This document shows positions 1-8,010 of a DNA stretch of 45,093 nt, piece after piece. Numbering within the stretch: the first letter of the stretch is position 1; the number at the start of each line of letters is the position of its first letter. A program made the position numbers and the translations under genes. The DNA is from CAZMRF01 sp964568735 (GTDB taxonomy: Bacteria > Acidobacteriota > Polarisedimenticolia > JACPZX01). Location: assembly GCA_964568735.1 (NCBI GenBank), contig CAZMRF010000040.1, positions 1-45,093 on the forward strand, in the 5' to 3' direction. The notes under the pieces were generated by a model. It was not told where the DNA came from. It saw only the letters and a list, made by a program, of their open reading frames with translations, and made no database searches.

Positions 1-2419
1 CGCGCTCGTGATGGAGCTGGTCGAGGGCCAGACGCTGGCGGAACGGCTGGAGAGCGGCCCGCTTCCGCTCACAGAAGCCCTCTCCATCGCCCGGCAGATC
101 GCCGAGGCGCTCGAGGAAGCCCACGAGAGGGGAATCGTCCACCGCGACCTGAAGCCCGGCAACGTGAAGCTGACGGCCGATGGCAAGGTCAAGGTTCTCG
201 ATTTCGGATTGGCGAAGGCGCTGGATCCCGGCGACCCATCCGCCGCTTCGTCTCCGCTCTTGACACAGTCGCCGACGCTCATGCGCGGCGCCACGCAGAT
301 GGGGATGATCCTCGGCACCGCGGCCTACATGGCTCCCGAGCAGGCGGCGGGCGGCGCGGTCGATCGGCGCGCCGACATCTGGTCGTTCGGGGTCGTGCTC
401 TACGAGATGCTCACCGGGCGGCGCCTGTTCGAAGGAGAGACGGTCTCGCACGTCCTCGCAGCCGTGCTCAAGGACACGCCCGATTTCTCGGCGCTTCCCG
501 CCGGGACCCCGTCCCGGATCCTGAATCTCGTGCGCCGCTGCCTGCGCAGGAAGGCGCGCGAGCGGCTGCAAGCCATCGGTGATGCGCGGGTCGTGATCGA
601 GGAGGTGCTGGCCGATCCGCATCACGACGAACGCGACGCTCCGGGATCGACCGGGGCTGCCCCGGCTGCGCCGCGGATCTCGAGGCTCGCCTGGGGCGTT
701 GGCGCCACCGGCCTCTCCCTCGCCCTGATCTTCGCGGCTCTGTGGCTCGGAGCCGGACGGGGAGATGCGACATCGCGCGCCCTTCACGCGGCGCTCGTCG
801 CGCCCGAGGGCATGGCCCTCGGCGACACCTTTGCGCTCTCACCCGACGGCCGCCGGATCGTCTTCGAGGCCTACGATCAGAAGACCGGCGCGCGTGCCCT
901 CTGGCTGCGCATGCTCGATCGGGGCGAGTCAACGCGACTTGCGCCGGCCGACGGTGGGGAGATGCCCTTCTGGTCTCCTGACGGCGCGCACATTGGCTTC
1001 TTCGCCGAGGGCAAGCTCAAGCGGCTCGATCCGCAGGGCGGCCCGGCGCAGGTGATTTGCGACGCGCCGACGCCGCGCGGCGGCGCGTGGGGACCCGATG
1101 GGAGGATTGTCTTCACCGGCGCATTCCGTACGGGCCTCTCCATCGTCGCAGCGGCGGGGGGCACGCCGGAGCCGCTGACGACGCTCGATGCCTCGCGCGG
1201 CGAGAAGAGCCACCGCTTCCCGGTATTCCTTCCCGGCGGAAGGTCGATTCTCTTCCTGGCTCAGACGGCGGAGAGCGGCGCCCGCAACGACGAGAGCGGA
1301 ATCGAGGCGCTCGAGCTCTCGAGCGGAAAGCGGACCCGGCTGATCGCGGCGAACTCGTCGCCGCTCTTCTCCCCAGGCGGGCAGATCCTCTTCTGGCGCG
1401 ATGGCAGCCTCCTTGCACTCCGGTTCGATGCGGGCAGTCTGAAGCTCCTGGGCGATCCCGTGCCGATCGCCGCCCCGGTCGCCTTCACACAGAACGAGCA
1501 GGCGCTCGCCAGCGTCTCGGGCGAAGGCACGATGGTCTACCGCGAAGGCAACCGCGGCACCCTCTCGTCCCTGGTCTGGCTCGATCGGCAGGGCCTCGCG
1601 ACGCAGGTGATCCGCGATCGAGAGCTGTTCAGCGACTTTGCCCTCTCGCACGATGGAACGCGGCTGGCCTACTCTGTGAACAGCACCGGGCAAGGGTCCC
1701 TGGACCTCTGGGTCCACGACCTCATTCGAGGCTCGACGAGCCGGCTGACTTTCGAAGAGGGGAGCGAATCGTTTCCCGTCTGGTCGCGGGATGATCGCTT
1801 CCTCTACTACAGCAACGACCGCGGGAACGACGGAACGATATTCGTGCGATCGTCCGACGGCATCGGCTCGGCCGAGGAGGTAGGGACGACGGATACCGGG
1901 ATATGGCCGATGGCCGCCTCCGGCGACGGCCGTTGGCTCGCGATCGGAGCCGTCGGCGCCGAATCGAGCCGCGATCTTCTCCGCTTCGATCTCGCGACGA
2001 AAGAGATCACGCCGCTCGTCACGACTCCGTTCCTCGATCAGGATGCCGCCCTGTCGCCGGACGACCGCCTCCTCGCCTACGCCTCGGAACAATCGGGTCG
2101 CTGGGAAGTCTACGTCCAGGCACTCGGCGGCGGGAGCGGCACGTGGCAGATCTCCACCGACGGCGGGCAACGCCCCCGCTGGCGCGCCGACGGCCGGGAA
2201 CTCTTCTTTCTCGCCAGGCCTGACAGGGTCATGACGGTCGATGTCGATCCCGGAGAGGTACCGCGCTTTTCAACGCCGCGCGAGCTGCTCCGCCACGGGG
2301 TACAGACCTTCGACGTCACGCCCGACGGCCAGCGCATCGTCGGCCTGCGCTCCGCTGACAGCGACGTGGGCAGGCCTCTGACCCTGATCTCGAACTGGAC
2401 GCAGCTGCTCCCGAACTGA
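1..2419 (+). CDS. Ser/Thr protein kinase with TolB/WD40-like propeller (5' end outside window)
   Basis: This is a membrane-anchored Hanks-type Ser/Thr kinase whose N-lobe is cut off by the window edge; the frame is already open at base 2 (A-L-V-M-E-L-V-E-G), so no start is present. The catalytic loop HRDLKPGN, the DFG motif (VLDFGLAKA) and the APE motif (AYMAPEQ) are intact, so the kinase should be active. A single membrane segment near codons 225-250 (LSLALIFAALWLG) separates it from an outside region of about 530 residues. That region has repeated S-P-D-G and W-S-P-D-G type blades typical of TolB/WD40-like propellers. This arrangement is common in Acidobacteriota, where the propeller is presumed to sense a ligand. 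It is a paralogue of the kinase at 3422-6145. Its target is unknown. Confidence 0.93.
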   Translation, partial: ALVMELVEGQTLAERLESGPLPLTEALSIARQIAEALEEAHERGIVHRDLKPGNVKLTADGKVKVLDFGLAKALDPGDPSAASSPLLTQSPTLMRGATQMGMILGTAAYMAPEQAAGGAVDRRADIWSFGVVLYEMLTGRRLFEGETVSHVLAAVLKDTPDFSALPAGTPSRILNLVRRCLRRKARERLQAIGDARVVIEEVLADPHHDERDAPGSTGAAPAAPRISRLAWGVGATGLSLALIFAALWLGAGRGDATSRALHAALVAPEGMALGDTFALSPDGRRIVFEAYDQKTGARALWLRMLDRGESTRLAPADGGEMPFWSPDGAHIGFFAEGKLKRLDPQGGPAQVICDAPTPRGGAWGPDGRIVFTGAFRTGLSIVAAAGGTPEPLTTLDASRGEKSHRFPVFLPGGRSILFLAQTAESGARNDESGIEALELSSGKRTRLIAANSSPLFSPGGQILFWRDGSLLALRFDAGSLKLLGDPVPIAAPVAFTQNEQALASVSGEGTMVYREGNRGTLSSLVWLDRQGLATQVIRDRELFSDFALSHDGTRLAYSVNSTGQGSLDLWVHDLIRGSTSRLTFEEGSESFPVWSRDDRFLYYSNDRGNDGTIFVRSSDGIGSAEEVGTTDTGIWPMAASGDGRWLAIGAVGAESSRDLLRFDLATKEITPLVTTPFLDQDAALSPDDRLLAYASEQSGRWEVYVQALGGGSGTWQISTDGGQRPRWRADGRELFFLARPDRVMTVDVDPGEVPRFSTPRELLRHGVQTFDVTPDGQRIVGLRSADSDVGRPLTLISNWTQLLPN

Positions 2420-2438
2420 CCCGCACCGGCTGCGGGCC

Positions 2439-2936
2439 TCAGAAGCGGTAGGCGAGGTAGGTCACGCCCAGGAAGAAGAGGAACATGGCGGCGAGCGTCG
2501 CGGCCAGGAGGCTCCATCGCACGGCGCGCGAGTAGGGCTTCAGGTAGGTGCACTGGGTCGAGAGAATCAGCGCCATCGGGTAGGCGGAGTAGAGCACGGT
2601 CTGCGAGAGGATGGTCAGGCCGAACCCCAGTTGGATCACGATCGCGATCCCCACGAAGCCAAGAGAGCCGCCGATCATCCAGGCAACGCTCTGGCTCTGC
2701 TCCTCCCTGGAGAAGCGTGACGTGGAACACAGTCGGAGAATCGAGCTCATCGCTTCCTGCCCTCCTGAAGGCGATGTGGCGGGTGTCCACTGCGGATTCA
2801 CCCTCGCGTCGATGGCGCCAGCCATGAGATCAAGGAAGAGCCGGAAGGAGCGCGGCTCGGATGTGAGCAGCGCCTCGACCTCCTCCCCGTAGCGCCGCCT
2901 CCATGCGCGCGGGTACAGCCTGAGCATCCAGGTCAT
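2439..2936 (-). CDS. Small membrane protein coupled to PadR regulator
   Basis: This 165-residue protein opens with a basic segment (LYPRAWRRRYGEEVEALL) that is common in small membrane proteins encoded next to PadR regulators. About three hydrophobic segments follow in the C-terminal half (around residues 85-107, 111-127 and 140-163). No catalytic motif is visible. Its start overlaps the PadR stop by four bases (ATGA at 2933-2936), so the two are translationally coupled. In characterised PadR pairs the partner is often a membrane protein whose expression the regulator controls; applying that here is inference. Confidence 0.75.
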   Translation of the reverse strand: MTWMLRLYPRAWRRRYGEEVEALLTSEPRSFRLFLDLMAGAIDARVNPQWTPATSPSGGQEAMSSILRLCSTSRFSREEQSQSVAWMIGGSLGFVGIAIVIQLGFGLTILSQTVLYSAYPMALILSTQCTYLKPYSRAVRWSLLAATLAAMFLFFLGVTYLAYRF

Positions 2937-3232
2937 GCACGCGCCAGCCTGCGCTGCCCGGTTCTCGTCACGGCCTCCATGGCCGCGAGCCGGGCAGCCA
3001 GCGCCTTCTGCCCGCGCGCAGTGAGCCTGTAGGGATTGCGGCGATCCTCACTCCTGAGCGGCTCGATCAGGCCCAACGATTCCAGCCGGGCGATCGCCCC
3101 GTAAAGAGTTCCCGGACCCGGGCGGTGGCCCGCCAGCTGCGCGATGTCCTCGGTGATGGCGTAGCCGTGCTTCGGGCCGTCCGCGAGGCTGATGAGGATG
3201 AGGAGCGCGGGCTCGGTGAAGCGACCGAACAT
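2933..3232 (-). CDS. PadR-family transcriptional regulator
   Basis: This is a winged-helix DNA-binding repressor of the PadR family, made almost entirely of the N-terminal domain. The hallmark segment L-A-D-G-P-K-H-G-Y-A-I is followed by P-G-T-L-Y-G-A-I-A-R-L (recognition helix), L-G-L-I-E and R-Y-R-L-T-like wing residues (NPYRLTARGQKAL). The start chosen is the ATG at 3232 (MFGRFTEP), which has GGGAG eight bases upstream and matches usual family starts. An in-frame ATG at 3271 adds 13 residues and is possible. The gene lies upstream of, and overlaps, the membrane-protein gene. A cluster of TACG/CGTA inverted repeats sits just upstream and may be its operator. Confidence 0.88.
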   Translation of the reverse strand: MFGRFTEPALLILISLADGPKHGYAITEDIAQLAGHRPGPGTLYGAIARLESLGLIEPLRSEDRRNPYRLTARGQKALAARLAAMEAVTRTGQRRLARA

Positions 3233-3289
3233 GTCGAAGTCTCCCGCGTTCCGGGCTCCACGCTTCCTCATTCCTGCCGCACTCCGCTT

Positions 3290-3325
3290 ATTACGTGTAA
3301 CGTAGTATTACGCGGTACGTAGTAG
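3290..3325. promoter_or_regulatory. Candidate PadR operator/promoter between divergent genes
   Basis: This AT-rich patch in otherwise GC-rich DNA contains TACG/CGTA arms in several inverted arrangements: TACGTGTAACGTA at 3292-3304, CGTAGTATTACG at 3301-3312, and the perfect palindrome TACGTA at 3316-3321. On the minus strand the same bases supply TAAT-type -10-like hexamers. It lies between the leftward PadR gene and the rightward kinase gene, where an autoregulatory site would be expected. No binding data are implied. Confidence 0.45.
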
Positions 3326-3389
3326 ACGTCAAGCGGGCACGACAGCCCGCTTCCGGCTCGCAGAGGCAGGCGCGCCGGCCTTCGCCCGG

Positions 3390-3398
3390 TGCTATGCT
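3390..3398 (+). promoter_or_regulatory. Extended -10 element ahead of kinase gene
   Basis: TGC followed by TATGCT is a good extended -10 match. Transcription from it would start near 3405, inside the upstream in-frame GTG (3389) but before the TTG at 3422. This supports 3422 as the true start of the kinase. Confidence 0.4.
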
Positions 3399-3421
3399 CG
3401 CCGACCCATGGGGCTTCTGTC

Positions 3422-6145
3422 TTGTCCTTGAGCGCAGGCCAGCGGCTCGGCCCCTACGAGATCGTCGCTCCCCTGGGCGCGGGCGGGATGGGCGAGGTGT
3501 ACCGGGCGCGCGATGCGAGGCTCGGGCGCGAAGTGGCGCTCAAGATCCTGCCCGAGGCCTTCGCCTCCGACCCGGAGCGGCTGGCCCGCTTCGAGCGGGA
3601 AGCCAGGCTTCTCGCCTCCCTCAACCACCCCGGCATCGCCCACCTCTACGGCTTCGAGTCCGCGGCCCTCGATGGCGGCCGCAGCGGCCACTTTCTCGTC
3701 ATGGAGCTGGCCGAGGGCGAGGATCTCGCTGAGAGATTGAAGCGCGGCGCCATCGCCCTCGACGAGGCCCTCGCCCTGGCGATGCAGATCGCCGAGGCGC
3801 TCGAGGAGGCGCACGAGAAGGGTATCGTCCACCGCGACCTGAAGCCCGCGAACGTGAAGCTGACGCCGGACGGCAGGGTCAAGCTCCTCGACTTCGGCCT
3901 CGCGAAGGCCTACTCGACCGAAACGGGGTTCAGCGCCACGAGCGACCTCTCGCGGTCTCCGACGCTTGCGCATCCGGGGACGATGGCCGGGATGATTCTC
4001 GGGACGGCGGCTTACATGGCGCCGGAACAGGCGCGAGGAAAGCCCTTCGACAAGCGGGCGGACATCTGGGCATTCGGTGTCGTCCTCTTCGAGATGCTCA
4101 CAGGAAGCCGTCTCTTCAATGGCGAGACCGTGAGCGACACGCTGGCGGCGGTGCTCCGCCAGGAAGTCGGCTGGGAGGCGCTTCCTCCATCGACACCCCC
4201 CCGGGTGCGCCGCCTGCTCGCCCGCTGCCTCGAGCGCGATCCGAAGAAGCGGCTTCGTGACATCGGCGACGCAAGGATCGCGCTCGACGAGGCCCGGAGC
4301 GGGACGATCGAGGAAACTGACGCCTCGAGCGCGCCCGGGGAGCGCCGGACGATCCGCTGGCAGGCGTTCCTTGCGCTCGGCGCCGTGCTGGTGCTGGGGA
4401 TTGCCGCCGGATTCCTTCTGCGCCCACCGGTGGCCTCCGATCCCGCGTCGATGGCGCGCTGGGCGCTGGCGATTCCCGATGGCGTGACGCTCTCGACGGC
4501 CGACTACCCCCAGGTTGCGCTCTCACAGGACGGAAGGCTGCAGGTCGTGGTGGTCGTCGACGAGAATTCCACGCCGCGGCTGCTCGTCCGCCGCAGCGAC
4601 GAGTTCGATGCGCGGCTCCTGCCGGATTCCGAGCGGGCGGCTTCGCCGTTTCTTTCGCCGGACGGCGCCTGGATCGGCTTCTTCCGGGACAACGCGCTCT
4701 TCAAGATCCCCGTCGCGGGCGGCCCGCCTGTCCGCCTGGCGGCGACCTCGGGACAGGTGCGCGGAGGCTCCTGGAGCCGGGACGGCTTCATCTACTTCTC
4801 TCCCGACACGAACACGCCTCTCTCTCGCGTTCCCGAGAGCGGCGGAGAGATCCAGCTGGTGACCCGGCTCGAAGAGGCACGCGACGAGCGCACGCATCGC
4901 TGGCCGTACGCGCTCCCCGGCGGCGACGCGGTGCTCTTCAGCTGTGACACGCAGGCCTCCACCGAGTACTACGACGACGCCCGCATCGAGGCCGTCCGCC
5001 CCGAGACCGGGGAGCGCAAGGTGCTCGTCGAGGGCTCGAGCCAGGCGTGGTACTCGCCGGGAGGCCATCTCGTCTTCGCACGTGGTGGATCGATCTACGC
5101 CGTCCCGTTCGACAGCGACTCGCTCGAGCTCCGCGGCAGCCCGGTGCAGGTGGCCCAGGGGGTCGCGACGGACGTCGGATCGGGCGCGGTTCAGCTCGCG
5201 CTGGCACAGAGCGGAGCGGCGCTCTGGACACCCGGCGGCGCGACGGCGTCCTATCAGGTGGTCTGGGTCGACCGGGACCTCGCTGAGACACGGGCGCCGG
5301 TTCCAGCCGCGCCCTACAACGAGCTCGCGCTCTCACCCGACGGGAAACGGCTGGCGCTGGTCGGGGGGCAAGGGGGAGTCTCGGATCTCTGGATCGCGGA
5401 TCTCGAGCGCGAGGCGCTTACCCGCCTCACCTTCGGCGAATTCGTCTCGAACCCCGTCTGGACTCCTGACGGGACACGGGTTGCCTATGGCACGCGGCTG
5501 CAGGGGAGGAAGGACAACACCTGGCGAATCGTCTGGAAACCGGCGGACGGCAGCCGGGAGGCGGAAGCGCTGATCGAGGGCGAACGGGGCCACGTGCCGA
5601 CTTCGTTCTCACCCGACGGCAAGGCGCTGATCTACGACGCCTTGAGCGCCGAGGCGAAGTCGCGAGACATCTGGATCGTCCCCGTCGACGAGCCCCGCGA
5701 GCCTCGTGTCCTGATCGCCGGTGCCTTCATGAAGAGCGAGGGGACTCCTTCGCCCGATGGGCGCTGGCTCGCCTACGTTTCGAACGAGGGGGGCCAGCCG
5801 AGCGTCTTCGTTCGCCCCTATCCCGCCGGGGATGGCCGGTGGCAGATCTCCACGCCGAATGGCGTCGAGCCTCGGTGGAGTCACGATGGGAAGGAGCTCT
5901 TCTACCGCGCCGACTCGGCCATCTACAGGGTCCCCGTGGAGACCTCCCGAACCTTCTCGGCAGGCCGCCCCGAACGCCTCTTCGACCGCGTGGCTTCGGG
6001 GCTGGGGATCCCCACGTACTCGCCGGACGCGGATGGGTCCCGGTTCCTGACCTTCCGCTCATCCGAGCGGAGTGGATCGCTGCGGACGCTCTACCTCGAT
6101 CTCGGCTTCGCGGCGCGCCTCGAAGCGCTGACGGCGAAGCCGTAG
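3422..6145 (+). CDS. Ser/Thr protein kinase with TolB/WD40-like propeller
   Basis: This is a complete receptor-like Hanks kinase of about 907 residues. The start is taken as TTG 3422 (MSLSAGQRLGPYEI), the usual beginning of this family; the GTG at 3389 lies in a promoter-like element. The kinase domain covers roughly residues 10-275: Gly loop G-A-G-G-M-G-E-V-Y, invariant Lys in V-A-L-K-I-L, HRDLKPAN, DFG (LLDFGLAKA) and APE (AYMAPEQ). One membrane segment (around residues 315-335) leads to a C-terminal propeller with repeated S-P-D-G-x-W/R blades. The catalytic loop region is almost identical at base level to the kinase at 1-2419, which suggests a tandem duplication split by the PadR pair. 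Its signal and substrates are unknown. Confidence 0.95.
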   Translation: MSLSAGQRLGPYEIVAPLGAGGMGEVYRARDARLGREVALKILPEAFASDPERLARFEREARLLASLNHPGIAHLYGFESAALDGGRSGHFLVMELAEGEDLAERLKRGAIALDEALALAMQIAEALEEAHEKGIVHRDLKPANVKLTPDGRVKLLDFGLAKAYSTETGFSATSDLSRSPTLAHPGTMAGMILGTAAYMAPEQARGKPFDKRADIWAFGVVLFEMLTGSRLFNGETVSDTLAAVLRQEVGWEALPPSTPPRVRRLLARCLERDPKKRLRDIGDARIALDEARSGTIEETDASSAPGERRTIRWQAFLALGAVLVLGIAAGFLLRPPVASDPASMARWALAIPDGVTLSTADYPQVALSQDGRLQVVVVVDENSTPRLLVRRSDEFDARLLPDSERAASPFLSPDGAWIGFFRDNALFKIPVAGGPPVRLAATSGQVRGGSWSRDGFIYFSPDTNTPLSRVPESGGEIQLVTRLEEARDERTHRWPYALPGGDAVLFSCDTQASTEYYDDARIEAVRPETGERKVLVEGSSQAWYSPGGHLVFARGGSIYAVPFDSDSLELRGSPVQVAQGVATDVGSGAVQLALAQSGAALWTPGGATASYQVVWVDRDLAETRAPVPAAPYNELALSPDGKRLALVGGQGGVSDLWIADLEREALTRLTFGEFVSNPVWTPDGTRVAYGTRLQGRKDNTWRIVWKPADGSREAEALIEGERGHVPTSFSPDGKALIYDALSAEAKSRDIWIVPVDEPREPRVLIAGAFMKSEGTPSPDGRWLAYVSNEGGQPSVFVRPYPAGDGRWQISTPNGVEPRWSHDGKELFYRADSAIYRVPVETSRTFSAGRPERLFDRVASGLGIPTYSPDADGSRFLTFRSSERSGSLRTLYLDLGFAARLEALTAKP

Positions 6146-6385
6146 CGGCGCGGGATGCCCGGTCGAATCGAGAAGAGAGCGGAACAGGATGATGCGACTC
6201 ATCGAAGGAGGCGGGAGATGGAGGCAGTGAGCGGAAAAGCCGTCTGGCTCGGCCTCTACCTTCGCGAGAATCGACTGAAGGCGCTCCTCCCGCTGCGAAC
6301 ACGCTGAGTCGGGCCCTATCCACCCGGGCTTCGTGTCGATTTCCCGAGCCGGTGATCAAACCTGGATGTTCCCTCCGGCGTCTAA

Positions 6386-6400
6386 CCGGACATGTTCCGG
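6386..6400. promoter_or_regulatory. Near-palindrome upstream of the S41 peptidase gene
   Basis: CCGGACATGTTCCGG has CCGGA/TCCGG arms and lies 74 bases before the peptidase start. It is the only ordered element noticed in the 328-base gap 6146-6473. That gap also holds a 29-codon ORF at 6218-6307 with a GGAGG-like sequence, which I do not regard as established. The CCGGAC half-site resembles the palindromes at 7871-7908, which could mean a shared regulator. Confidence 0.3.
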
Positions 6401-6473
6401 CCTCCCCGGCTGCGTGGGGTCGTCCCATGCCAGGCGCGGGGGCCGGAGCTGGGGTCCCGGGGAGGAGTGTCCA

Positions 6474-7865
6474 TTGAGACGACTGATCGCCAGAACCGCG
6501 CTGGTCCTGATCCTCACGGGGGCCGCTCCCGGCCCCGCCTCTCCCCACGATGCCAGCCTCACGCCGCCGGCCTCACATGCATCAGCCCTCACGTCGATCA
6601 CACCCGAGGCGCTTCAGGCCGATCTGGCGGATTTCCGGGAGCAGTTCCTCGCGAGGGACCGCTCCTATTCGGCATCGGCGCGCGCCGAGGCCGAAGCGCG
6701 TCTCGCGCAGCTGGAGTCGGCCGCACCGGGTGCGAGCCAGGCCTGGTTCGAGCTCGAGCTCGCGCGGATCGTCGCCCTCGCGGACAACGGGCACACGGCC
6801 TTCTTCCCGGGGCCGCGGTCGCGCCGATACAACCGTGTGGAAGTCAGGCTCGCCCCGTTCGGGGAGGAGTTCTACGTTCTTCGGACGAAAGAGCCGAACG
6901 CCGACCTGCTCGGCGCGCGGCTCGTCGCGATCGACGGCCAGCCGATATCGAAGATCCGGGAGGTCGCGCGGACGCTGGCCGGCGGGGTCACGGCCTGGCG
7001 TGATCGCGGAGCCCCTTACTTCCTCGAGAGCCCCGAGCAGATGAACACTCTCGGCGTGACGGCCCAGGGCGATGCCGCGACCTACCGGTTCGAGGCGATT
7101 GACGGAAAGACGATCGAGCGCCGCCTCGCCGCGGAGCCCGCCAATCCCGATCGTCCGCGCGGCAACGCCGACCGGTGGCTCTACCCCCAGCTCATGGAGT
7201 CGGAGACCGAGTGGCGTACGTTCCTCGCGCCGGAGAAGGCGCCCTGGCCCTTCCAGGATCCCGGCTCACCCTTCCGGTGGCGTAGCGCTCCGGAGGTGCA
7301 GGCGATGGTCGTGGAGCTGCGCCAGAACACCGACAGCGACGGGCACTCGATCGATGCCTTCCTGCGCGAAACCAACGGGCGAATCCGCGACCAGCACCCC
7401 AGCAACCTGGTGCTCGACATGCGGATGAACGGGGGTGGAGACCTCAACGATACACGTGACTTCATGCAGAGCCTTCCGGGCCTCGTGCCCGGACGCATCT
7501 TCGTCCTGACCAGCCCCTGGACCTTCTCGGCGGCCATCTCGAGCGTCGGTTATCTCGAGCAGGCGTCGCCGGATCGGGTCGTCATCGTCGGCGAGCCGGT
7601 CGGAGACCGGCTCCAGTTCTGGTCCGAGGGCGACATCGTCGAGCTGAAGCACTCTCACGCGATCATGCTCGATGCCACGGAGCGCCATGATTACCTGACG
7701 GGTTGCCGCCCCTTCAAGGACTGCCATGGCCCCGTCGTGCGTCATCCGATCTCCGTGCCCACCCTGGCACCTGACATCGCGGCGCCGTGGACGATCGAGG
7801 CCTACAGAGCAGGAAGAGATCCCGCGATGGAGGCCGTGGCGGCGGCCCTTCGCGACGGCACGTGA
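6474..7865 (+). CDS. Secreted S41-family (tail-specific/CPBP-like) serine peptidase
   Basis: This exported protein is 463 residues long. The start is TTG 6474 because GGAGGAG sits six bases upstream (6461-6467) and the sequence then begins with a clear signal peptide (MRRLIARTALVLILTGAA, cleavage near A-S-P-H). The C-terminal half carries S41 signatures: D-M-R-M-N-G-G-G-D (usual D-L-R-x-N-G-G-G), the T-F-S-A-A segment where the nucleophilic Ser of this family lies, and G-E-P-V-G-D-R. The N-terminal region looks like the tricorn-type helper domain; no obvious PDZ was identified. It appears to be a single gene between the kinases and the exporter operon. Its substrate cannot be told from sequence. 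Confidence 0.85.
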   Translation: MRRLIARTALVLILTGAAPGPASPHDASLTPPASHASALTSITPEALQADLADFREQFLARDRSYSASARAEAEARLAQLESAAPGASQAWFELELARIVALADNGHTAFFPGPRSRRYNRVEVRLAPFGEEFYVLRTKEPNADLLGARLVAIDGQPISKIREVARTLAGGVTAWRDRGAPYFLESPEQMNTLGVTAQGDAATYRFEAIDGKTIERRLAAEPANPDRPRGNADRWLYPQLMESETEWRTFLAPEKAPWPFQDPGSPFRWRSAPEVQAMVVELRQNTDSDGHSIDAFLRETNGRIRDQHPSNLVLDMRMNGGGDLNDTRDFMQSLPGLVPGRIFVLTSPWTFSAAISSVGYLEQASPDRVVIVGEPVGDRLQFWSEGDIVELKHSHAIMLDATERHDYLTGCRPFKDCHGPVVRHPISVPTLAPDIAAPWTIEAYRAGRDPAMEAVAAALRDGT

Positions 7866-7870
7866 GCTCC

Positions 7871-7908
7871 CGGACAGATGTCCGCCCCGGACGGCGGACA
7901 GAAGTCCG
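7871..7908. promoter_or_regulatory. Two tandem 14-bp palindromes, candidate activator (UAS) sites
   Basis: Site 1, CGGACAGATGTCCG (7871-7884), is a perfect inverted repeat around GA. Site 2, CGGACAGAAGTCCG (7895-7908), is the same site with one base changed, starting 24 bp later. They lie about 130 and 106 bases before the transcription start predicted by the sigma-54 match at 7981-7997, a normal distance for NtrC-type activator sites. The DNA could also form a long hairpin (8-bp stem 7879-7886/7893-7900), so a terminator for the preceding peptidase gene is an alternative, although no T-tract follows. Confidence 0.55.
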
Positions 7909-7980
7909 GCGGAGGCTCTCTCTCCCGAGCCGGAGCGACCCGAAACGCGGGAATCGGCAGCTTCGAGGCGGGCGCACCGG

Positions 7981-7997
7981 CTGGCAGAGGGCTTGCA
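7981..7997 (+). promoter_or_regulatory. Sigma-54 (-24/-12) promoter match for the exporter operon
   Basis: CTGGCA and TTGCA place the invariant GG at 7983-7984 and GC at 7995-7996, exactly ten bases apart as the sigma-54 consensus requires. Transcription would begin near 8008, so the mRNA would be almost leaderless for ATG 8011 or have about 24 bases before ATG 8032. The operon encodes a sigma-54 activator, which makes autoregulation likely. Confidence 0.6.
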
Positions 7998-8010
7998 CGG
8001 CAGGAGCGGG

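Noticed and set aside
929..2170. Minus-strand frame of 413 codons
   Set aside because: It is antisense to the kinase propeller; composition is a GC-rich mirror with many Arg/Gly/Pro and no recognisable domain.
6218..6307. 29-codon ORF with a GGAGG-like ribosome site
   Set aside because: It is too short and compositionally bland to support as a gene without conservation data.
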